From: Bacteroidia bacterium
Lineage (GTDB): Bacteria > Bacteroidota > Bacteroidia > J057
Reading direction: 5' to 3'
DNA: 64,000 nucleotides
NCBI GenBank assembly: GCA_041391665.1
Contig: JAWKNO010000002.1
Location: 1,922,001-1,986,000 of the forward strand
The notes below the pieces were generated by a model. That model was given only the letters and a program-made list of their open reading frames with translations. It was not told the origin of the DNA and searched no databases. The position numbers and the translations under genes are program-made. Positions 26,692 through 33,669 of this stretch are shown piece by piece. The stretch's first letter is position 1, and every line of letters starts with the position of its first letter.

Positions 26692-26752
26692 GTTCTCCCG
26701 GTGGCTTCGAAAACCTCTGCCACCGGGAGAACCTCTTCCAGCGGGAGAACCC
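26692..26752. repeat. Hairpin plus 18-bp direct repeat between the two permease genes
   Basis: A perfect 14-bp inverted repeat (26692-26705 with 26719-26732, arm GTTCTCCCGGTGGC) encloses a 13-base loop. The right arm belongs to two tandem 18-bp units, CCTCTGCCACCGGGAGAA (26714-26731) and CCTCTTCCAGCGGGAGAA (26732-26749). There is no T-run, so it is more like a REP or mRNA-processing element than a terminator. Confidence 0.8.
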
Positions 26753-26804
26753 TAGCCACCTGAATACTTTGTTCCCGGAATCAATATTTTTTAATCCTTT
26801 TCCT

Positions 26805-29228
26805 ATGATTTCCAACGCCATTAAAATCGCTTTCAGAAATCTGGCCAGACACAAAGTCTATAGCCTGATTAATATTGCCGGGCTTTCGGTTGGCATTTCC
26901 TGCTGTCTCCTCATTTTGTTGCATGTCAGCGACGAATTCTCCTACGACCGGTTTCACCAAAAAGGCGATCGTATCTACCGCATGGCATTGGAGAGGATTT
27001 ATCCGGACCGCCGGACTTTTTATGCCATTATTCCCAGCGGTATCGGAGAAGCAGCGAAAGATGAGTTTCCCGAAATCGAAACACTCGTCAGATTGTGGCA
27101 GTTTGGACAGACGCAGACTTTCCGCTACGGAGAACAATCCTATGAAGAGTCGGCTGTGATGTTTGCGGATTCAAATTTTTTCCAGGTATTTGACATTCCT
27201 TTACTCGAAGGAGATCCGGAAAAAGTGCTCAGCAGCCCCAACACCATTATTCTGACAGAAGAAACTGCCTTTCGGTATTTTAAGGGAGAATCTGCGCTGG
27301 GGAAAATACTTGAAACCCAAAATGGAAATTTTGAAGTTGTAGGCATCTGTGGCAATGTTCCGGAAAATTCTCATTTCGATTTTGATCTTTTGGCTTCCGC
27401 CATGAATCTCCAGTTTTTTATCGCGGAGAAAGATTACCTTTCCTTTTCCACGGTTACTTATTTTATGCTGAAAGAAGGCGCCGACCCCGCCGGGCTGGAA
27501 GCAAAATTCCCCGGTCTGGTGGAAAAGTATGCTTCCGGTCAGATCCAGCGCCGCCTGGGAAAAAGCTATGCCGAATATGTTGCCGCAGGTAATGGTTACC
27601 GCTATTTTCTGCAGCCTCTATGGGATATCCATCTGCATTCTCAACTGGAAGGAGAATTCAAAGCCAATGGCAATAGCCTTTATGTCTGGTTATTTATTTC
27701 CATTGCGTTTTTTATTCTGATCATCGCATGTATCAATTTTATGAACCTGGCCACAGCACGCTCCTCTGAAAGAGCCAGAGAAGTGGGCATCCGGAAGGTG
27801 CTGGGATCTCACCGCAGCCAGCTGATCCTGCAATTTCTGGTAGAATCTGTGATTATCAGCGCCATTAGTCTGGTTGTGTCATTGGTAATCATACAATTTG
27901 CGCTACCGGGTTTTAACGAACTCGCAGGCAAACATCTCAATATGGATGCTGGAACACAGTGGTGGATTCCTGTCTTATTGGTTTTTACCGTGTTGATCGT
28001 CGGCCTGATGGCGGGGAGTTATCCCGCTTTCGTACTCTCTTCCTTTGAACCTGTCAGCGTGCTGAAAGGAGCATTTAAATCGACCCGAAAAGGCACCTTT
28101 CTTCGCAATGGACTGGTAGTCTTTCAGTTTGGCATATCCACACTGCTGATTGCCTCTACGGCTGTGATTTATCAGCAGATGCAATTTGTGCGCACCAAAA
28201 ACCTGGGGTTTGATAAAGATTTTGTGGTGGTAATCGAACGGATAAATGCGCTGGAACCACAGAAAGCAGAAAATTTCAGGGAGGAAATAGGCAAAATACC
28301 CGGGGTGCTTCACGCAGCCATTTCTCATGACCTTCCCGGTGGCAACTTTTTTGGGTATTTTCTCAAAGCTTCTCCCTCAGCTGAAATTATAACCGGAAGG
28401 GGAATGTTTGCGGATGAATATTTTCCCGAAACGATGAACCTCGAAATTATCAAAGGAAGAGGGTTTTCAAAGGAATTTAATGACACGCTTTCCATTATTC
28501 TGAACGAAACCATGGTCAATGCACTGGGAATGACCGATCCCATCGGTAAACAGGTCATCAACCCCGGAGATACGCCGGAGGCTACCCAAATATTGACCAT
28601 CGTCGGTGTGGTCAAAGATTTTCACTTCCAATCGCTTCACGAAGAAATCGCCGGCCTGGCCATTATCTCCACCCACAACCCCACAGGCTTCAGAGGAGTT
28701 GTCCCTGTAAAAATCAGCCCTGAAAATGTCCCAGCCACACTGGCCGGTATTGAAGCAGAGTGGACGAAAATCAATCCGGATATTCCTTTCAGCTATCATT
28801 TTTTGGATGACCAGCTAGCTCAGCTATACCAGTCCGAGCAAGCATCAGGAAAATTGTTTGCCGCATTTTCTATTATTGCAATTCTTATCGCCAGTATCGG
28901 ACTGTTTGGCCTGGCAACTTTCCTGGCTCAGCAACGCACCAAAGAAATCGGCATCCGCAAGGTTCTCGGCGCCTCCGTTTCGCAACTGGTTATACTGTTG
29001 TCCAAAGAAATTACCTTGCTGGTTTTGCTGGCATTGGTTATTTCCATACCGCTGACCTGGATATTGATGGATAAATGGCTGGAAGATTTTGTTTACCGGG
29101 TAAATGTTCATCCCGGAGTGTTTCTGATGGCAGGAGTTATCGCGCTTGCCATTGCATGGATTACTGTCAGCTACCAATCTTTTAAAACGGCGCTTTCCAA
29201 TCCGGTAGAAGCACTGCGGGACGAATAA
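26805..29228 (+). CDS. MacB/FtsX-family ABC transporter permease (second of tandem pair)
   Basis: An 807-residue protein starting at ATG 26805 (MISNAIKIAFRNLARHK), which aligns with the start of the preceding paralogue; the longer frame from 26769 is not needed. It has the same layout: first helix (about 20-42), MacB-type periplasmic core, a set of FtsX helices (about 285-460) with GIRKVLGSHRSQL, a second periplasmic core, and C-terminal helices with QQRTKEIGIRKVLGA, ending NPVEALRDE. The pair could form a heterodimeric permease with the single upstream ATPase or give two alternative transporters. Confidence 0.92.
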   Translation: MISNAIKIAFRNLARHKVYSLINIAGLSVGISCCLLILLHVSDEFSYDRFHQKGDRIYRMALERIYPDRRTFYAIIPSGIGEAAKDEFPEIETLVRLWQFGQTQTFRYGEQSYEESAVMFADSNFFQVFDIPLLEGDPEKVLSSPNTIILTEETAFRYFKGESALGKILETQNGNFEVVGICGNVPENSHFDFDLLASAMNLQFFIAEKDYLSFSTVTYFMLKEGADPAGLEAKFPGLVEKYASGQIQRRLGKSYAEYVAAGNGYRYFLQPLWDIHLHSQLEGEFKANGNSLYVWLFISIAFFILIIACINFMNLATARSSERAREVGIRKVLGSHRSQLILQFLVESVIISAISLVVSLVIIQFALPGFNELAGKHLNMDAGTQWWIPVLLVFTVLIVGLMAGSYPAFVLSSFEPVSVLKGAFKSTRKGTFLRNGLVVFQFGISTLLIASTAVIYQQMQFVRTKNLGFDKDFVVVIERINALEPQKAENFREEIGKIPGVLHAAISHDLPGGNFFGYFLKASPSAEIITGRGMFADEYFPETMNLEIIKGRGFSKEFNDTLSIILNETMVNALGMTDPIGKQVINPGDTPEATQILTIVGVVKDFHFQSLHEEIAGLAIISTHNPTGFRGVVPVKISPENVPATLAGIEAEWTKINPDIPFSYHFLDDQLAQLYQSEQASGKLFAAFSIIAILIASIGLFGLATFLAQQRTKEIGIRKVLGASVSQLVILLSKEITLLVLLALVISIPLTWILMDKWLEDFVYRVNVHPGVFLMAGVIALAIAWITVSYQSFKTALSNPVEALRDE

Positions 29229-29233
29229 TCATG

Positions 29234-29264
29234 TTTGGACATACTGTAATAAGTCCTATATTCG
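29234..29264 (+). promoter_or_regulatory. Bacteroidota-type promoter of the SDR-reductase pair
   Basis: TTTG at 29234-29237 and TATATTCG at 29257-29264 are separated by 19 bases, matching the -33/-7 consensus TTTG and TAnnTTTG with one mismatch. The expected transcript begins about 10 bases before the TTG start codon at 29281. Confidence 0.55.
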
Positions 29265-29280
29265 GGAAAATCCAAAAAGC

Positions 29281-30255
29281 TTGAAAGTAGCGATTACAGG
29301 AGCAACGGGTCATATCGGGGCTAATCTTACCCGGCAATTACTGGAAAAGGGCATAAGCCCACGAATACTTGGCAGAAATGATCTCCGCGCAGTCGAAGGG
29401 CTGGATGTGGAGGTGATTAGCGGAGACATTATGGACCCGGCTTCGATAGACAGACTCGTAGCCGGTGCGGAGGTTGTATTCCATTTAGCTGCAAAAATTT
29501 CTATCACCGGAGACCCAGACGGATCGGTTTTCCACACCAATGTGGAAGGACCACAACATGTGGTAAATGCCTGCCTGAAAGCGGGCGTTCGCCGGTTGGT
29601 TCATTTTAGTTCGATCCACGCCTTTCAACAATCACCGATAGATGAAGCGCTCAACGAGTCCCGGACCAAAACAGGCCCAGAGGGATTTGCCTACGACCGG
29701 TCGAAGGCCGCGGGAGAAGAAGTCGTGCGAAAAGCCGTCGCATCCGGGCTGGAAGTCATTATTTTAAACCCCACGTCTGTCATTGGCCCCTACGACTTCA
29801 AACCTTCGTTTTTGGGTAGCGGGCTGTGGGATATTTATCACCATAAAGTTCCGGCCCTGCTTCGGGGGGGATTTGACTGGGTCGATGCGCGGGATGTAGC
29901 AGCAGCGGCCATTCAGGCCATGGAAAAAGGCAAAAGCGGCGAACAATACTTACTTTCCGGTCAGTGGCGCTCGCTGGCAGAAATTGCAGACATTTTGTGC
30001 AACCTTTACAACCGGCGCGCTCCACGCGTGGTTTTACCCCATATTTTTGCCCAGGCGGGACTTCCCTTTTTACAAGCTTTTACCGCACTTACCGGCAGCC
30101 CGCCACTTTTTACCAAAGAATCACTCGCGGCTTTACGCACAGGCAACCTGTTGATATCCAACCAGAAAGCACGTGAAGATTTGAGCTTTAACCCAGGGCC
30201 GATTGAAGACACCCTGAAAACAGCAATGGACTGGATGCTAAAAAACCATATATGA
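29281..30255 (+). CDS. Extended SDR, NAD(P)-dependent epimerase/3-beta-hydroxysteroid dehydrogenase-like
   Basis: A 324-residue protein from a TTG start, supported by the promoter just upstream and by the position of the dinucleotide motif. The Rossmann motif GATGHIG is at residues 7-13. HLAAKISI lies near 70, and the catalytic YDRSK near residue 138-142 follows a conserved Ser in VHFSSIHAF. The family includes dihydroflavonol reductases, sugar epimerases and 3-beta-HSD. Its stop overlaps the start of the following membrane reductase (ATGA), so a joint pathway is likely; a sterol- or isoprenoid-like substrate is possible. Confidence 0.88.
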   Translation: MKVAITGATGHIGANLTRQLLEKGISPRILGRNDLRAVEGLDVEVISGDIMDPASIDRLVAGAEVVFHLAAKISITGDPDGSVFHTNVEGPQHVVNACLKAGVRRLVHFSSIHAFQQSPIDEALNESRTKTGPEGFAYDRSKAAGEEVVRKAVASGLEVIILNPTSVIGPYDFKPSFLGSGLWDIYHHKVPALLRGGFDWVDARDVAAAAIQAMEKGKSGEQYLLSGQWRSLAEIADILCNLYNRRAPRVVLPHIFAQAGLPFLQAFTALTGSPPLFTKESLAALRTGNLLISNQKAREDLSFNPGPIEDTLKTAMDWMLKNHI

Positions 30256-30995
30256 CGATTTTCACCTTTGCCTGGATTATCATTGGCATAGCAATTTTTC
30301 CGGTCCTATTGCGGGTTACTGCGCCTTACGGACGGCATACTTCTCAAAGCTGGGGCCCCCTGATTCCCAACCGGGCAGGGTGGATCGTGATGGAATTGCC
30401 TGCGCTGGTCATTATGCCTGCACTGTTTGTCCTGGGAAATTCGCCCAAAACGCCGGTTTCATGGATTTTTCCGGCTCTCTGGATTTTGCATTATGTCAAC
30501 CGCACCATCCTTTTCCCACTGAGAACCCATACAAAAGGAAAGGAAATGCCCCTGCTAATTGTTGTTTTTGCGATTTTTTTTAACATGGCAAATGGCGCGA
30601 TTAACGGAACCTATTTCGGTAGCCATGCGGCGGCTTACAGGACAGAATGGCTGGCTGATCCAAGGTTTATCGGAGGAATGATTTTGTTTTTGGGCGGAAT
30701 GGGGATCAACTGGCACTCAGACAATATTCTGCTGCATTTGCGAAAACCGGGGGAAACGGGATATAAAATTCCCTACGGTGGTTTTTTTCGTTATGTCTCC
30801 TGCCCCAATCTTTTGGGCGAAATCATCGAATGGACGGGATTTGCGGTACTTACCTGGTCGCTGGCGGGGTTTTCCTTTGCTTTATGGACGGCAATTAATC
30901 TTATCCCCAGAGCACTCGACCACCATAAATGGTACCTCAGTCATTTCCCGGACTACCCCAAAAACAGGAAAGCCATTATACCCCATATGCTTTGA
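30252..30995 (+). CDS. Steroid 5-alpha-reductase-type membrane protein (DUF1295/SRD5A family)
   Basis: A 247-residue polytopic protein with about six hydrophobic segments. The C-terminal half has the family motifs: GMGINWHSDNILLHLRKPGE near 155-175, YGGFFRYVSCPNLLGEIIEW near 178-197, ALDHHKWYLSHFPDYPKNRKA near 218-238 and the terminal IIPHML. These are hallmarks of 3-oxo-5-alpha-steroid 4-dehydrogenase and related NADPH-dependent C=C reductases of the inner membrane. It overlaps the SDR gene by four bases. The natural substrate in this organism is unknown. Confidence 0.88.
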   Translation: MTIFTFAWIIIGIAIFPVLLRVTAPYGRHTSQSWGPLIPNRAGWIVMELPALVIMPALFVLGNSPKTPVSWIFPALWILHYVNRTILFPLRTHTKGKEMPLLIVVFAIFFNMANGAINGTYFGSHAAAYRTEWLADPRFIGGMILFLGGMGINWHSDNILLHLRKPGETGYKIPYGGFFRYVSCPNLLGEIIEWTGFAVLTWSLAGFSFALWTAINLIPRALDHHKWYLSHFPDYPKNRKAIIPHML

Positions 30996-31098
30996 TACAA
31001 TGCTCTCAGAAGTTCTTTTTTTTCATAATGGTTGATTTGAAAACTTTTTTTCTTTAATTTTTCGAATAATTAAATGATTTTTCAAACACGACAACATT

Positions 31099-31485
31099 AT
31101 GGAAAACGAAACAACAACTGTAGGAACTCAACAAATTGCCAGCGCAGGTCAGCGGATCGGGGCTTATCTCATTGATGCTATTCTCATGGGCGTAGTCGCT
31201 GTTATACCTATCCTTGGCTTTTTTATAGTCATCGCGTATGGACTTACCCGTGATTCGCTTCCGTTTCTCGATGGACAGAGTGTTGGTAAAAAAGTACTCA
31301 AGCTCCGGGCAGTTACAGAAGACGGACAAAGCCTATCCGGTAATTGGGGGCCAGGTATCATCAGAAATATTGTATTGATGATCCCATTTTTCCCAATTGT
31401 TGAGTTGGTGGTCCTTCTTACAGGCAAAGACGGCAAAAGACTGGGCGACCAGTGGGCTAAAACCAAAGTAATTGTAGCAGAATAA
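31099..31485 (+). CDS. RDD family membrane protein
   Basis: A 128-residue protein. The RDD signature begins with AGQRIGAYLIDAILMG near residues 14-29 and includes QSVGKKVLKLRAV near 60. Two or three hydrophobic segments (about 22-50 and 88-108) are visible, and the end KRLGDQWAKTKVIV is typical of the family. RDD proteins are small inner-membrane proteins, some linked to ion transport, mostly of unknown role. The next membrane protein gene follows after 19 bases. Confidence 0.85.
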   Translation: MENETTTVGTQQIASAGQRIGAYLIDAILMGVVAVIPILGFFIVIAYGLTRDSLPFLDGQSVGKKVLKLRAVTEDGQSLSGNWGPGIIRNIVLMIPFFPIVELVVLLTGKDGKRLGDQWAKTKVIVAE

Positions 31486-31504
31486 ATTTTAATTTAATTA
31501 TCTA

Positions 31505-32215
31505 ATGGCACAATCTCAGGACGTACCAGAAAGGTATCAGCATCTCGTCGATCAGGGATATGAGTTTCGCATGGGCGATTATATCAATCGTGGCTGGCAA
31601 CTCTTTACCGCTGATCCATGGCCACTCATTGGCTTTTATTTCTTGCTCATGTTTGGTTCTATTATCGTCAGTCTGATTCCTTTTGTCGGTTCTATCGGTA
31701 TGATGATTATATCTCCCGTGCTCTCTGCCGGAATGTATATCTATATCGATAAAATTGCGAAAGGCGAAGACAGAAGTTTCAACGATTTTTTCTCCGCATT
31801 TAACCTTCTGGGACAGTTATTCCTCGGCAATTTCATCGGAGGCATGCTCACCATGCTGGGCGTTTTGTTCTTCATCATCCCAGGCATTTACCTGGGGGTT
31901 GCCTATGCCCTGGTTCTTCCCCTCATCACTTTTGCAGGGCTGGAATTTTGGCCGGCACTGGAAACCAGCCGGAAAGTAATCACCAAAAACTGGTGGGCTT
32001 TCTTCGGGTTTTTCATTGTGGTAGGGTTTATTGTTGTATCCGGAATCCTTCTCCTTGGCGTAGGTATTTTTGCCACCATTCCTTTGGGAACCTGTATCAC
32101 TTACGCCGCTTATGAAGCGATTTTTGGCGAACAAGTCGATCCTATGCAAAGCCGGATTGATGAAATCGGTCAGGAAATCGAAGAAATCGACTATAGAGAT
32201 GAAGATGCTTTTTAG
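31505..32215 (+). CDS. Polytopic membrane protein, DUF4013-like
   Basis: A 236-residue protein. After a cytoplasmic N-tail (MAQSQDVPERYQHLV) there are about five hydrophobic segments (near 45-70, 80-98, 115-145, 150-165 and 180-205). The pattern GRGWQLFTADPW and ETSRKVITKNWWAFFGF resembles the glycerophosphodiester phosphodiesterase-type membrane domain and DUF4013 families. No catalytic motif is seen. It is 19 bases behind the RDD gene and ends at a strong terminator, so the two form a small operon. Confidence 0.75.
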   Translation: MAQSQDVPERYQHLVDQGYEFRMGDYINRGWQLFTADPWPLIGFYFLLMFGSIIVSLIPFVGSIGMMIISPVLSAGMYIYIDKIAKGEDRSFNDFFSAFNLLGQLFLGNFIGGMLTMLGVLFFIIPGIYLGVAYALVLPLITFAGLEFWPALETSRKVITKNWWAFFGFFIVVGFIVVSGILLLGVGIFATIPLGTCITYAAYEAIFGEQVDPMQSRIDEIGQEIEEIDYRDEDAF

Positions 32216-32235
32216 TAGTTACCTTCAGAAAATAG

Positions 32236-32263
32236 AAAGCCCCTAAACAGGGGCTTTTTTTTA
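32236..32263. terminator. Bidirectional terminator between the membrane protein gene and ferritin
   Basis: A perfect 9-bp stem AAAGCCCCT/AGGGGCTTT (32236-32244 with 32249-32257) with an AAAC loop and a following T-run. It can serve the plus-strand operon and, less well, the minus-strand ferritin gene, whose stop codon lies in the T-run side. Confidence 0.9.
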
Positions 32264-32767
32264 TACTTCTCCTTTTCCAATCTGCCGTTTCAGCATCTCT
32301 TCATTGAGCAGGTAAATGGCACTTTTGTTATCTTCAATAAGTTTTAACTTTCCAATGATCGTGCGCATAGTGGACTCTTCTTCAACCTGTTCTGCTACAA
32401 ACCATTGAAAAAACTGGTGAGTTGCATAATCGCCTTCTTCTAAGGCTGCCTTTACAATCTCATGTATGGAGCGGGTAATGTATTGTTCATGAGCCAGCGT
32501 TTTCTCAAATACATCGAGAATCGAGGTAAACTCAGTCTCCGGTGCTGCAATTTGGCCTATGGTAATTTTACCATCTACATCGTGAAGATAATCAAACTGT
32601 TTGGCAGCATGCATCATTTCTTCCTCTGCCTGTATCCGGAAAAAATGCGCAAAACCATCCAGATCACGTTGGAGAAAATGAGAACACATGGCAAAATATT
32701 GATTAGCGGACAACAACTCCTTGTGATACTGATCGTTGATCATTTTTTCCATTTTTTTGCTTATCAT
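32261..32767 (-). CDS. ftnA: Non-heme ferritin
   Basis: A 168-residue protein, the typical bacterial ferritin length. Ferroxidase residues are visible: Glu in NDQYHKELLSANQYF near 17, the cluster EAEEEMMHA near residues 48-54, Glu in TLAHEQYI near 94 and QVEEESTM near 127. It stores iron in the cytoplasm as a 24-mer. It is divergent from the SH3-domain lipoprotein gene. No Fur box was identified with confidence. Confidence 0.94.
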   Translation of the reverse strand: MISKKMEKMINDQYHKELLSANQYFAMCSHFLQRDLDGFAHFFRIQAEEEMMHAAKQFDYLHDVDGKITIGQIAAPETEFTSILDVFEKTLAHEQYITRSIHEIVKAALEEGDYATHQFFQWFVAEQVEEESTMRTIIGKLKLIEDNKSAIYLLNEEMLKRQIGKGEV

Positions 32768-32843
32768 GGCAATATATTTTTTAGTTTATATAAGTAAAAA
32801 ACTCCTTCCGGGAATGATTGTTTACAAATATAACCGCTTCGCT

Positions 32844-33659
32844 ATGGATTTCCGACTCTTTACCCCTTTGCTTTTCCTACTTATTCTTTCCTGCGGCAAT
32901 CCCCCTGCCAAAGAGGCTAAGCCCCCACAATCTGTCCCTGAAGACACCCTCGTGCAGGAAATTCTCTCCGAGGGATCAGGCGAAAACGCTTCGTTTAATG
33001 CTTTCATTGTCGGAAAAAATGTACGCGCAAGAGAACTCCCCTCGCTTGACGATTCGGTTGTACGTACATTTCAGTCCGGTACGCCGATACAGATGATTCA
33101 GCCCATTGGCGAACGGATCAGCATCACCGCAGGAGATGCATGCGACGAATTTGGCTACCCCTGGTATGAAGTAGATGACCTTAAAGGAAACCGAAGTTTT
33201 GTTTTTGGCAAATTTATCTTTCAAACCCATCCCGAAAATATCGGTCCTCCCTGGTACACAACCGTGTCTATGCAGCGACAAACCTGGGGGCTGGGTATGG
33301 CTAAAGATTTGTCTATTGGCCCCAGCGATGAAGAAGGGCTGACAGGTTGCGAATCGCTGTTTATCCCTTATTTATATTTGGGAAATGAACAAGAAATTTA
33401 TCCGATCTATTGCAGCGACAAAACTGTAGCCCAAAACGGCAACTGGGCTTCCATGGATCGTTTTGATTCGGATATGTTATTTATGATTTTTTCCTCCGAT
33501 GGTACGAGTACCCAACTGGAAAAATTTATGCCACTGACGTCAGAAAAAGGATTTGAACTTCAGTTCAACTTTCAGCATCAGGAAGGGTCAGAACGAATTG
33601 CCTTCCATATAACCGAAGAAAATGGCAAATTTCAATTAAACTCCTGGAAACCTTTGTAA
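32844..33659 (+). CDS. Lipoprotein with SH3-like domain
   Basis: A 271-residue protein from ATG 32844, which gives a lipoprotein signal (FTPLLFLLILSCG, Cys near residue 17); the longer frame would run into the ferritin gene. Residues about 53-105 look like a bacterial SH3 domain (GKNVRARELPSLDDSVV, FQSGTPIQMI), possibly with a decorating region up to FVFGKFIF. The C-terminal part is unknown and beta-rich. Bacterial SH3 domains often bind peptidoglycan or proteins. The large cytochrome lipoprotein gene starts 10 bases downstream. Confidence 0.8.
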   Translation: MDFRLFTPLLFLLILSCGNPPAKEAKPPQSVPEDTLVQEILSEGSGENASFNAFIVGKNVRARELPSLDDSVVRTFQSGTPIQMIQPIGERISITAGDACDEFGYPWYEVDDLKGNRSFVFGKFIFQTHPENIGPPWYTTVSMQRQTWGLGMAKDLSIGPSDEEGLTGCESLFIPYLYLGNEQEIYPIYCSDKTVAQNGNWASMDRFDSDMLFMIFSSDGTSTQLEKFMPLTSEKGFELQFNFQHQEGSERIAFHITEENGKFQLNSWKPL

Positions 33660-33669
33660 CCTACCAATT

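Noticed and set aside
22165..29228. Adaptor-ATPase-permease cluster considered as a new secretion or lantibiotic system
   Set aside because: It is a standard MacAB-like arrangement with no precursor peptide or modification enzyme nearby.
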